Below are positions 8,486 through 16,356 of a stretch of DNA of 64,000 nt, piece after piece (position 1 is the first letter of the stretch; the number at the start of each line of letters is the position of its first letter). The notes under the pieces were generated by a model, which was not told the DNA's origin, made no database searches, and saw only the letters and a list, made by a program, of their open reading frames with translations. Position numbers and translations under genes: made by a program. Source of the stretch: Streptomyces sp. GQFP (GTDB lineage Bacteria; Actinomycetota; Actinomycetes; Streptomycetales; Streptomycetaceae). The stretch spans positions 4,774,001-4,838,000 of the forward strand of contig NZ_CP089312.1 of NCBI RefSeq assembly GCF_021545335.1. Reading direction: 5' to 3'.

Positions 8486-8803
8486 CTATTTCTCCTTTTT
8501 CTTGGAACTCTGAGCGCCCCGGATCGCCTCAGCCAGCTGGTGATCAATATCTTCGTACGCCTGCGCCGCCGCCTTGGCGATCTCAGCCATCGCGCCGATC
8601 TCTTCTGTCAGCTTCTCGCGGCTTATCTCCCAGTTGTCCATAAAGTCTTCGAACTTATCGGCGAGGTCGCCGTCGCCGAAGTCCTCCAGGAATTGCCCAA
8701 GCTTGTCGATTCCGTCAAATGCCTTCTTCACATTGTTGAGCCCCGTACCCATGCCTCTGATCACGTCGAGATCGAGCCGAGCGCGCTCGCCTTCGCCTGA
8801 CAT
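8486..8803 (-). CDS. Small helical ESX/WXG100-like protein
   Basis: 105 residues from ATG 8803 (the frame extends to 8836, but GGGGG sits just before 8803). Two long helices are separated near FGDGDLADKFEDF, with a Lys-rich C-terminal end. Size, helical hairpin shape and position just before a larger WXG-type gene fit an EsxA/EspC-like partner, although the canonical W-x-G turn is not seen (DNWEIS is nearest). It leads the operon, three bases before the next start. No signal peptide, as expected for T7SS substrates. Confidence 0.6.
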   Translation of the reverse strand: MSGEGERARLDLDVIRGMGTGLNNVKKAFDGIDKLGQFLEDFGDGDLADKFEDFMDNWEISREKLTEEIGAMAEIAKAAAQAYEDIDHQLAEAIRGAQSSKKKEK

Positions 8804-9272
8804 GGCACCCCCGTTGTGTTGACCTGTCGGAATCAAGCCGACACCGACTGGGATCAGCCTCGGGCGAAAGGACGCTCGTCCGGACCGCCGCAGCGCCTGC
8901 CCTGTGGCTCCGCGGTGTGGCGCCGTCGGCCATCAGCATGAGCAAAGATCTTACGGGTGAGGCCGTTGGGATCCCAGGGGTGTTGGGCAACAGGACCGTG
9001 CGTGGTGCACATCCCGTTTCCATGACGTTCGACCTGACTCGTGACGGCATCTGTCACCCAGGTGGCGACCGGCGTGCCCGCCGTCAGCGGTTTGTGGTTC
9101 GGAGCGCGGACGCTGGGCAAGCAGTTCGCGTTCGTGGGTGCGCAGCCCTTCCAGCGGTTCCTGTACAAGGAGTTCGTCAACGCGTGGAAGCGGGCAGGCC
9201 GTTGAGCTGTGGCCCGCCCGCTCACCAGCCACCCGGCGGCGAGGATCCGTCACCGGCGTGACCGGCGTCGCC
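8804..9272. other. Intergenic stretch with no convincing intact gene
   Basis: About 470 bases between the T7SS-type operon, whose promoter should lie near 8810-8900, and the next minus-strand gene. Short ORFs on both strands do not show coding bias throughout. The only protein-like segment is the remnant at 9038-9205. Confidence 0.5.
9038..9205 (+). pseudogene. C-terminal remnant of an unidentified gene
   Basis: In one frame, from just after a TGA at 9035-9037 to TGA 9203-9205, the translation looks protein-like: GLWFGARTLGKQFAFVGAQP, then FQRFLYKEFVNAWKRAGR. It has no start codon with a ribosome site and no upstream continuation. It may be the tail of a gene lost when neighbouring DNA was inserted. 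Family not recognised. Confidence 0.25.
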
Positions 9273-9599
9273 TCACTGCCAGAAGACCTCCTCGACGACG
9301 ATCTGGGGATCCTCGGTGCGCCGGATGAAGGTGTAGGTCATCCAGCCGTGTCCGTTGTCGAAGAGGAAGATGCGGGCGCCCTTCGGCTTGCTGGACTCGA
9401 CCGGCCGGACCTTCATGCCGTGGGGAAGATCCGCGTCGGCGTCGATACCCCGGAAATAGGGGCCCTTCGCAGTGACCAGCTCGGCCCGCGCGGCATCGAC
9501 CATCTTCCGCACGTTCTCAGGCAGGGTGTCGCGGGCGGCCTGGGCCTTGAGCGTCCAGTCCATCTGCCACTGCGGACCCATGAATCCGTCGTCGGTCAC
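9273..9599 (-). CDS. Small hypothetical protein, partner of DUF6247-like gene
   Basis: 108 residues. An N-terminal helix (NVRKMVDAARAELVTAKGPY) is followed by beta strands rich in aromatics (ARIFLFDNGHGWMTYTFIRR) and a short acidic end. The size and helix-then-sheet layout resemble RelE/ParE-fold toxins, and its start overlaps the stop of the DUF6247-like gene by four bases, the arrangement of a toxin-antitoxin or two-protein module. This functional reading is inference; no catalytic residue set is certain. Confidence 0.6.
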   Translation of the reverse strand: MTDDGFMGPQWQMDWTLKAQAARDTLPENVRKMVDAARAELVTAKGPYFRGIDADADLPHGMKVRPVESSKPKGARIFLFDNGHGWMTYTFIRRTEDPQIVVEEVFWQ

Positions 9600-9982
9600 C
9601 GACCGGGCTCCAGCCGCCGTACCTGGTGGCGGATGTTCGATGCCTCTTCGAGGAGCGCCTTGGCCTCGGTGATGTCGGCGGACTCCGCCGCACGGTGTTC
9701 GAGATCGGTCACGTGGGCGTCGAGCCTCGGATCACGGGCGATCGCGTACTGGCCCCACCAGCGGGCCATGAACGCGGGCACCGTGCTGATGTCGTACGCG
9801 TCGGCGACAGCCCACTTCCAGTGCTCGTCGAAGTCGGGAAGCAGTTGGGGAGCGTGTTCGGCGATCGCCTCGCGCAGGGCCTTCGCGTTCCGTTCGGGCA
9901 TGGGCGGGACAGCCGGTGTCGGTTCGGCGGCGTGGGCGGCCGTGACCGGGGAACTCCTTCGACGCGTCGTGGTTACGACCAT
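9596..9982 (-). CDS. DUF6247-like small protein (possible antitoxin-type partner)
   Basis: 128 residues from ATG 9982, which has a well placed GGGAG ribosome site on the minus strand. After a low-complexity N-terminus comes a conserved-looking part: ALREAIAEHAPQLLPDFDEH, WAVADAYDISTVPAFMARWW, then Arg/Glu-rich helices to the end. This matches my memory of the streptomycete DUF6247 family. The frame is open back to 10369 because the gene upstream is fused to it by a frameshift, but its own start signals argue for separate translation. The stop overlaps the next ATG. Confidence 0.6.
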   Translation of the reverse strand: MVVTTTRRRSSPVTAAHAAEPTPAVPPMPERNAKALREAIAEHAPQLLPDFDEHWKWAVADAYDISTVPAFMARWWGQYAIARDPRLDAHVTDLEHRAAESADITEAKALLEEASNIRHQVRRLEPGR

Positions 9983-10369
9983 AGTCCGCTCCCTGTGTCC
10001 TGAGGGTTCTGTCCGTCGTCCTCGGCGTCCGGCACGGGCAGGGCGCATGCCCCGGGACTCGGCGACGCGCAAGGCGTCGGTCAGACACTCGGCGAGCCGG
10101 AGACCGGCGTAACGGACCTCGGTGTACGGGGACTCCGGGTCGTCCAGCAGCGGGCGGGCGAGGCCGAGCACCTCGACGGCCGTGGCGAGCTGGCCGGCCT
10201 CCAGCTCGTCGGCGAGGCGGGACAGGTATCCGCCGCCGTTGTCGTCCGCGACCAGGTAGCAGGGCTTCCCGTCGAGGGACAGCCAGGGGAGGAGACGAAG
10301 GGGCGAGGACGGGGGCGTCGCGTGCTCCGCGTGGTCAGCGCGCAGGGTGTCGTTGCTGATGCGCTTCAT
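9973..10369 (-). pseudogene. Conserved hypothetical gene with apparent +1 frameshift near its 3' end
   Basis: ATG 10369 overlaps the preceding stop (TGATG). About 108 codons read as a normal soluble protein (LPWLSLDGKPCYLVADDNGG ... YAGLRLAECLTDALRVAESRGM). From the CCC at 10041-10043 the frame then gives an Arg-rich, non-protein-like string running into the next gene. Removing one base there gives LPVPDAEDDGQNPQDTGSG followed by a TAA at 9973-9975, which just overlaps the next gene's ATG. The ancestral pair therefore overlapped, and the present 257-codon frame is an accidental fusion, or a base-call error. The protein may still be functional, since only its tail changes. Confidence 0.6.
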
Positions 10370-10650
10370 CAGGCGGCCACCTGCTGGGCGCCGATCAGAT
10401 GCGGGTCGAAGTCGACGGTGTCCGTGAGGTACGGGCGCACGAGGACGGAGTCGGTGCCGTCCAGGAACGTGACCAGGCCGTACGGGGAACGGTGGCGGGG
10501 CAGGTACAGGGGCGGAGGTGCGGAAGGCCGGCGTACGGCGGTGATGTCCACGCAGAGGTGGGGGTGACGGCGGACACGGCGCCGTCTGCCCGTACCAGGG
10601 GCGAAGAGGAGGCTCACCCAGTGGAGGGTGCGGCGGAAAAGGTCGTGCAT
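10369..10650 (-). CDS. Small conserved hypothetical protein
   Basis: 93 residues from ATG 10650, preceded by AGGAG at good spacing. Basic N-terminus (HDLFRRTLHW ... GRRRRVRRH), a Pro-rich middle and a C-terminal segment (LVRPYLTDTVDFDP). No membrane helix or known motif. It is the first gene of the three-gene minus-strand set and divergent from a short GntR regulator, an arrangement I associate with actinomycete small-gene modules. Function unknown. Confidence 0.6.
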   Translation of the reverse strand: MHDLFRRTLHWVSLLFAPGTGRRRRVRRHPHLCVDITAVRRPSAPPPLYLPRHRSPYGLVTFLDGTDSVLVRPYLTDTVDFDPHLIGAQQVAA

Positions 10651-10834
10651 GTCGATGCTCCTATTCAGCGTTGGCCGCGCCTTGGGAGGTCTTGTCCACC
10701 TCGCCGGGGTCTTGCTCATTTCGACCATACCGGTAACTGCGTCCCCCTGCACCCTTCTGACAAGTACCGCGTTCCACCGCTGTGGGACGCGTTCCAGCTC
10801 TGCGCTCTGCGCTGGGCTGCGGCACCGTGGAGAG

Positions 10835-11104
10835 ATGAGTGAGCTTCCGCGCTACGAGTACGTGAAACTCGCCGACGCCATCGCGGCAGACATCTCGGCG
10901 GGCAAGTTGCCGCAGGGGGCCGCGCTGCCCGGCGAGCGTGCCATGACAGATCTGTACGGCGTGAGCATCGGCACCGTGCGTCGCGCCGTCGTCGAACTCC
11001 GGAAACGAGGACTCGTCGCGACGCTGCCCGCGAAAGGGACGTACGTCATCGGCATGCCGGAGCCGTCCGGCGACGCGCCCGCAGAGGGCGATCCGAACGA
11101 CTGA
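10835..11104 (+). CDS. Short GntR-type winged-helix regulator
   Basis: 89 residues from ATG 10835 with GGAGAG upstream. It consists almost only of a GntR winged helix: YVKLADAIAADISAGKLPQG, LPGERAMTDLYGVSIGTVRR (recognition helix), then the wing. The effector-binding domain of full-length GntR proteins is absent, as in many streptomycete small GntR proteins. Divergent from the small-gene operon at 10650, which it may control. Confidence 0.8.
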   Translation: MSELPRYEYVKLADAIAADISAGKLPQGAALPGERAMTDLYGVSIGTVRRAVVELRKRGLVATLPAKGTYVIGMPEPSGDAPAEGDPND

Positions 11105-11246
11105 AGGGACCGCGCGTCGCATCGCGCCGCCCCTTCCGCGTCATTCCCTGTCACCGTTGCCTGGCCGGTGCCGCCCTGGTCTACGGCACTTCTGTCGCAC
11201 TTCCGTCCCGGGACTTGACCCGCCGATCGGGGAGGTAGAGTCTCCA

Positions 11247-11274
11247 TTAATGCGCATTAGGTAATACGCATTAA
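11247..11274. promoter_or_regulatory. Twin palindromic operator upstream of the lacI-type gene
   Basis: Two 12-base palindromes lie 14 bases apart: TAATGCGCATTA (11248-11259) and TAATACGCATTA (11262-11273, one mismatch). The central CG and AT-rich arms are typical of LacI/GalR operators. They stand out from the GC-rich context and lie about 35-60 bases upstream of the regulator start, fitting autorepression. Confidence 0.75.
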
Positions 11275-11308
11275 CTGGCGCCTCGGAGGAGAGAGGGGAG
11301 GAGCCACT

Positions 11309-12415
11309 GTGGCACCCAAGAAGCGCCCCGGCCGGACCCCCGCGCCCACCGGACGTACCTCACGGCCCCGCCAGGCCGAGGTGGCCCGGCTCGCTGGTGT
11401 GTCCCAGGCGACCGTGTCCCTGGTGCTCTCCCCGAAGCCCGACGGCAAGGGCCCCCTCATCTCCGAGGAGACCCGCCAACGGGTCCTGGAGGCGGCCCGC
11501 AGCCTCGGTTACGTGCCCGACCCGGCCGCCCGGCGGCTGGCCGCCGCCCGCAACAACCTGCTCGGCGTCTTCAGCTTCACCGCCACGTTCCCCACCGATG
11601 TGCGGCACTCGTACTACCCCTTCCTGGTCGGCGTGGAGTGCGAGGCGGCGGCGCTCGGCTACGACCTGGTGCTGTTCACCGGGTCGAGCAGCGGGGGCGC
11701 GGGGGCTGCCGTCCCCGACGCGCTGGGGCGGGTCCGGCTCGCCGACGGCTGTCTGTTCATGGGGCGGCACACTCCCCGGGCGGAGCTGAAGCGGCTGGTC
11801 GAGGACGGCTTTCCGGTCGTCCACCTGGGCCGCCGTGAGGAGTTGGAGGGTGTGGCGTGGGTGGGTGCGGACTATGTCCACGCCACCCGTGAAGTCGTGG
11901 GCCATCTGACCCAGTTGGGGCATCGGCGGATCGTTCTCGTCCGCGAGGACGACGACGCGCCCGCCTCGGCGGATCGTCAACACGGCTTCCTGGAGGGGCT
12001 GGAGGTCGCCGGGCTGCCCGCCGGGCCCGCCGCCGTCTTCCGGTCCGGTGATCCGGAGCGCGACCTCACGGCCGAGCGGCTGCGCTCCTGGGCCGACGAA
12101 GGAGTGACCGCCTTCGTCGCGGAGGAGACCGACACCGGGGCGGCCTGGCGGAGCCTGCTCTCCGCCGTGCGCGGGGCGGGCCTCGACTGCCCGGTGGACG
12201 TCTCCCTCGCCCTGCTCGGCAGCCCGCCCTCCGATCTGGCGAGCGAGCCCGTACCGACCGGATTCGACATCCCCCGGCCGGAGTTGGGCGCGGCGGCGGT
12301 ACGGCTGCTGGCCTCGCTCGTGGCCGGTGAGGGCGAAGGGGCTCGGGAGCCGCTCGTCAGCTGTGTCTTCCGGCCGGGGCCCACGACCGGACCACCACCG
12401 CCCGCCCGTCCCTGA
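11309..12415 (+). CDS. LacI-family transcriptional regulator
   Basis: 368 residues from GTG 11309, with GGGGAGGAG 6-14 bases upstream. After a basic N-terminal extension the LacI helix-turn-helix is clear (QAEVARLAGVSQATVSLVLS) with the hinge (SLGYVPDPAARRLA). It is followed by a periplasmic-binding-protein-like effector domain (NLLGVFSFT ... YYPFLVGVECEAAALGYDLV). It leads the cluster of an FAD oxidoreductase, oxoprolinase-like ATPase, permease and secreted beta-propeller protein and has a twin operator just upstream. I infer that it represses itself and this catabolic operon until a sugar-derived inducer binds. Confidence 0.9.
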   Translation: MAPKKRPGRTPAPTGRTSRPRQAEVARLAGVSQATVSLVLSPKPDGKGPLISEETRQRVLEAARSLGYVPDPAARRLAAARNNLLGVFSFTATFPTDVRHSYYPFLVGVECEAAALGYDLVLFTGSSSGGAGAAVPDALGRVRLADGCLFMGRHTPRAELKRLVEDGFPVVHLGRREELEGVAWVGADYVHATREVVGHLTQLGHRRIVLVREDDDAPASADRQHGFLEGLEVAGLPAGPAAVFRSGDPERDLTAERLRSWADEGVTAFVAEETDTGAAWRSLLSAVRGAGLDCPVDVSLALLGSPPSDLASEPVPTGFDIPRPELGAAAVRLLASLVAGEGEGAREPLVSCVFRPGPTTGPPPPARP

Positions 12416-12473
12416 GCACGGTCCGCACAGCCCCCTCCCCCCACCCGCCCGTGAAGCAGCAGCAAGGAGCAGC

Positions 12474-14075
12474 GTGATACCCGAAGCGGACATCCTCGTC
12501 GTGGGCGGTGGCCTCGGTGGTGTGGCCGCCGCGCTCGCCGCCTGCCGGGCCGGACGCAGCGTCGTGCTCACCGAGGAGACGGACTGGATCGGCGGCCAGC
12601 TCACCAGCCAGGCCGTGCCGCCCGACGAGCATCCGTGGGTGGAGCGGTTCGGGACCACCGCCTCGTACCGGCGGCTGCGCGAGGAGATCCGGCGGTACTA
12701 CAGGCACTGGTATCCGCTGCGGGCCGAGGCGCTGGCCCTCACCGACCTCAACCCGGGAGCGGGCCGCGTCAGCAAGCTCTGCCATGAGCCTAGGGTCGCG
12801 CTCGCCGTCCTGGAAGGCATGCTCGCACCCCACCGAGCAGCGGGACGGCTGACCGTACTCACCGAACACCGGCCGGTCTCCGCCGAGTCGGACGGGGACT
12901 TCCTGCGGACGGTGACCCTCCAGGACCTGCGGGACGGGACCCGCCGTACCCTCACGGCACGGTACGTCCTCGACGCCACCGAGACCGGCGAGCTGCTCTC
13001 CCTCGCGGGCGTCGAGCACGCCAACGGGGCCGAGGCGCAGGGCGAGTTCGACGAACTGCACGCTCCCGACGAGGCCCAGCCGGACAACCAGCAGGGCATC
13101 ACGGTCTGCTTCGCGCTCTCCCACCACGAGGGCCAGGACCACACGATCGACCGCCCGGACGACTTCGACTTCTGGCGTGCGTACCGGCCCACCTTCTGGC
13201 CCGGCCCGCTGCTCGGCTTCGAGGCGCCCGACCCGCGCACGCTGGAGCCGGTGGCACGGACCTTCGTACCGAATCCCGAACTCGATCCGCTCGCCGTCTC
13301 GGCCGACCAGAGCGCCGACGCCGGCGACAAGGAGCTGTGGGGCTTCCGGCGCATCCTCGCGCGCAAGCTGCACACGCCGGGCGCCTTCGCCTCCGACATC
13401 ACGCTCGTCAACTGGCCGCTGAACGACTACTGGTTGAAGCCGTACGTCGGAGAGCAGGAGGCCGAAGCGCTGCGCGAGGCACGGCAGTTGTCGCTGTCGC
13501 TGCTGTACTGGCTGCAGACCGAGGCTCCTCGCCCGGACGGCGGCACCGGCTTCCCGGGGCTGCGGATCCGCCCGGACGTGACCGGCACGGCGGACGGGCT
13601 GGCCAAGTCGGCGTACGTGCGCGAGTCCCGCCGTATCAAGGCCGTCACCACGGTCACCGAGCATGATGTCGCGATCGACATCGTCGGGCCGTACGGCGGC
13701 ACCCGGTACCGGGACTCCGTCGGTGTGGGTGGGTATCGGATCGATCTGCATCCCTCCACCGGCGGCGACAACTACATCGACGTCGGGTCCGTGCCGTTCG
13801 AGATCCCGCTCGGCGCGCTCGTACCGCGCCGGGTACGCAATCTGCTGCCCGCCGGCAAGAACATCGGCACCACCCACATCACCAACGGCTGCTACCGGCT
13901 CCACCCGGTGGAGTGGAACGTCGGCGAGGTCGCCGGCGCGCTGGCCGCGCACTGCGTGGCCGAGGACATCGAGCCGCAGCAGGTGCAAGCCGAGGAGAAA
14001 CGGTTCGAGGACTTCGCCCGGCTGCTCGACCGCGACGGAGTGCAGCGCCACTGGCCGGACGTACGCGGCTACTGA
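12474..14075 (+). CDS. FAD-dependent oxidoreductase (FAD_oxidored family)
   Basis: 533 residues from GTG 12474 with AAGGAG upstream. The N-terminal dinucleotide-binding motif is ILVVGGGLGGVAAALAACRA, followed by an acidic strand end and TEETDWIGGQLTSQ, typical of the FAD_oxidored (xanthan-lyase-associated) family. The C-terminal part has a second FAD-contact region (VPRRVRNLLPAGKNIGTTHI). No signal peptide, so it is cytosolic. It follows the LacI gene by about 58 bases and precedes the HyuA-like gene. Probably oxidises the imported substrate; its exact chemistry is unknown. Confidence 0.85.
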   Translation: MIPEADILVVGGGLGGVAAALAACRAGRSVVLTEETDWIGGQLTSQAVPPDEHPWVERFGTTASYRRLREEIRRYYRHWYPLRAEALALTDLNPGAGRVSKLCHEPRVALAVLEGMLAPHRAAGRLTVLTEHRPVSAESDGDFLRTVTLQDLRDGTRRTLTARYVLDATETGELLSLAGVEHANGAEAQGEFDELHAPDEAQPDNQQGITVCFALSHHEGQDHTIDRPDDFDFWRAYRPTFWPGPLLGFEAPDPRTLEPVARTFVPNPELDPLAVSADQSADAGDKELWGFRRILARKLHTPGAFASDITLVNWPLNDYWLKPYVGEQEAEALREARQLSLSLLYWLQTEAPRPDGGTGFPGLRIRPDVTGTADGLAKSAYVRESRRIKAVTTVTEHDVAIDIVGPYGGTRYRDSVGVGGYRIDLHPSTGGDNYIDVGSVPFEIPLGALVPRRVRNLLPAGKNIGTTHITNGCYRLHPVEWNVGEVAGALAAHCVAEDIEPQQVQAEEKRFEDFARLLDRDGVQRHWPDVRGY

Positions 14076-14157
14076 GGACGACGTCGCCTGCGCGGCCGCA
14101 CGGCCGCTGAACACCCCGCACACGGACGGTACGGACGGTAAAAGGAGGTGCCCCGAC

Positions 14158-16356
14158 ATGAACTCTGCCCACAACCCTGACATCAACCATGACATGAACA
14201 CATCCCGCATACGCGTCGGCATCGACGTGGGCGGAACCTTCACCGACGCCGTGGCCGTGGACGCCACGACCCTCGAACTCCTGGGCCAGGTCAAGGTCCC
14301 CACCAGCCACCACCACGCGGACGGCGTCGCCCACGGCATCGTCGAGGCGCTCGACCGGCTCATGGAGCAGACCGGCCGCGCCCCGGCCGACATCTCCTTC
14401 CTCGCGCACGGCACGACCCAGGCCACCAACGCCCTCCTGGAGGGCGACGTGGCGACCGTCGGACTGATCGGCATCGGAACCGGCCCCTCGGCGGTGTTCA
14501 CCCGCCGCCTCGCCTCCTTCGCAAAGCTCGAACTCACCCCCGGCAAAAGGCTTCCGCTCGTATACGCGCATGTCGCCGACCCCAGCGACACTGCGGCCGT
14601 CTGCCGCGCCGTCGAGCAGTTGAAGGACGAGCAGTTGAAAGGCGAGCAGTTGAAAGGCGGAGGCGCCCAAGTCCTCGTCGCCAGCCAGCCGTTCAGCGTC
14701 GACCGGCCCGAGGGCGAGCGGGCCGTGCTGGACGCGGCCCGGCCGTACGGGCTGCCGATGACCGCCGCGCACGAGATCACCTCGCTGTACGGGCTGCACA
14801 AGCGCACCCGTACCGCCGTGGTCAACGCGGCGATCCTGCCCCGCATGCTGGCCACCGCCGACCTCGTCGACGCCTCCATCACCAAGGCCGGTGTGACCGC
14901 GCCGCTGATGGTGATGCGCTGCGACGGCGGGGTGATGTCCCTCGACGAGATGCGCCGCCGACCGCTCCTGACCGTCCTGTCGGGACCGGCCGCCGGAGTC
15001 GCGGGCGCGCTGATGCAGGAACGGGTGAGCGAGGGCGTGTTCCTGGAGACCGGGGGCACGTCGACCGACATCAGCGTCGTACGGCGCGGCAAGGTCGCCG
15101 TCCGGCACGCCACCATCCTCGGCAAGACCTCGTACCTGAACGCCCTCGACGTACGTACGGTCGGCGTCGGCGGCGGGTCGATGGTGCGGATCGGAGACGG
15201 TCGAATCACCGGCGTCGGACCGCGCAGCGCCCACATCGCGGGGCTGCCGTACGCCTGCTTCGCCTCCCCCGCCGAACTGCGCGACGCCACGGTGGCCACC
15301 GTCCAACCCATGGACGGCGACCCCGACAACTACGCCGTACTGGACGCGGCGGGCGGACGGTTCGCCGTCACCATGACCTGCGCCGCCAACGCCCTCGGCC
15401 GCGTCCCCGAGGGCGACTTCGCCCACTGCGACCCGGAGACCGCGCGGGCCGCGATCGCGCCGCTGGCCGCCCTGCTCGGCACCGACATCGCGACGGCGGC
15501 CACGCGGATCCTCGACGCGGGCACCGCCCAGGTGCGGAAGGTCGTGGACGCCATGATCCGCGACTACCGCCTCGACAAGGACACGGCCGTGGTCGTCGGC
15601 GGGGGCGGCGGGGCCGCGTCCGTCACCCCGCACCTCGCCCTCGGCAGTGGCATGGAGGGGCGGATCGCCCGCCACAACGAGGTCATCAGCCCCATCGGCG
15701 TCGCCCTCGCGCTCGTACGGGAACAGGTCGAACGGATCGTGCCCGGCGGCGCTTCACAGGAGCAGATCCTCGCCGTGCGTGCCGAGGCGGAGCGGGCGGT
15801 CGTCGCCCAGGGCGCCGCCGCCGAAGGCGTCGAGGTCGAGGTCACTGTCGATCCGCAGACCAGCACCGTGCGCGCGGTCGCCACCGGCGCCACCGAACTG
15901 CGCACCCAGGACCGGGCCCACCGCGCCGACGACACCGAGCGGCTGCATGCGGCGGCGGCCAGCCTCAAGGCCGACCCGGCGGCGGTCCACGTCCTGGCGG
16001 GCACGGCCGCGCACACCGTCTACGGGACGGAGACGCGCCGACGCCTGCGTCCGACCCGCCACGCCGTACGGATCGTCGACATGGACGGCGTCGTACGCCA
16101 TCACGCCGCCGACGCCCACGTGGAGACCACCACCGTGGCCGGCGCCCCCGAGGTGCTCGCCCGGCTGGTGGGCGAGTCCACCTCGTACGGCGACGGCGGG
16201 GTACGCGCTCCCGCCCTGCGGCTGCTGCTCGGCTCCCGTATCGCCGACCTGTCCGGCGTCCTCGATCCGCAGCCGCTGCTCGCGCTGGCCCAGAGCGAGT
16301 TGCGGGCGCGTGCGGGCGACGAGCCGGTGGTCGCGGTGCTGGAGGTGCGGTCATGA
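14158..16356 (+). CDS. Hydantoinase A/oxoprolinase-type ATP-dependent hydrolase
   Basis: 732 residues from ATG 14158 with AAAGGAGG upstream; ATG 14194 is possible. N-terminal Hydant_A_N motif RIRVGIDVGGTFTDAVAVD, then AHGTTQATNALLEG. The main hydantoinase-A ATPase part has TGGTSTDISVV, VGVGGGSMVRIG and VVVGGGGGAASV, the Gly-rich loops of the ASKHA fold. Family members hydrolyse hydantoins, 5-oxoproline or carboxylate analogues, or carboxylate ketones. No HyuB subunit is adjacent. A 15-base repeat (14614-14658) adds an EQLK-x-x spacer in a loop. Its stop overlaps the next ATG, showing coupling. Confidence 0.85.
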   Translation: MNSAHNPDINHDMNTSRIRVGIDVGGTFTDAVAVDATTLELLGQVKVPTSHHHADGVAHGIVEALDRLMEQTGRAPADISFLAHGTTQATNALLEGDVATVGLIGIGTGPSAVFTRRLASFAKLELTPGKRLPLVYAHVADPSDTAAVCRAVEQLKDEQLKGEQLKGGGAQVLVASQPFSVDRPEGERAVLDAARPYGLPMTAAHEITSLYGLHKRTRTAVVNAAILPRMLATADLVDASITKAGVTAPLMVMRCDGGVMSLDEMRRRPLLTVLSGPAAGVAGALMQERVSEGVFLETGGTSTDISVVRRGKVAVRHATILGKTSYLNALDVRTVGVGGGSMVRIGDGRITGVGPRSAHIAGLPYACFASPAELRDATVATVQPMDGDPDNYAVLDAAGGRFAVTMTCAANALGRVPEGDFAHCDPETARAAIAPLAALLGTDIATAATRILDAGTAQVRKVVDAMIRDYRLDKDTAVVVGGGGGAASVTPHLALGSGMEGRIARHNEVISPIGVALALVREQVERIVPGGASQEQILAVRAEAERAVVAQGAAAEGVEVEVTVDPQTSTVRAVATGATELRTQDRAHRADDTERLHAAAASLKADPAAVHVLAGTAAHTVYGTETRRRLRPTRHAVRIVDMDGVVRHHAADAHVETTTVAGAPEVLARLVGESTSYGDGGVRAPALRLLLGSRIADLSGVLDPQPLLALAQSELRARAGDEPVVAVLEVRS
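14614..14658 (+). repeat. Three tandem 15-base repeats inside the hydantoinase-like gene
   Basis: GAGCAGTTGAAGGAC is followed by two copies of GAGCAGTTGAAAGGC. In frame they encode EQLKD-EQLKG-EQLKG, lengthening a surface helix or loop. Being a multiple of three, copy-number change would not break the frame. Confidence 0.8.

Noticed and set aside
12357..15329. 990-codon open frame on the minus strand
   Set aside because: Antisense to the FAD oxidoreductase and hydantoinase-like genes; the translation is low-complexity and matches no fold. Long antisense frames are normal in GC-rich DNA.
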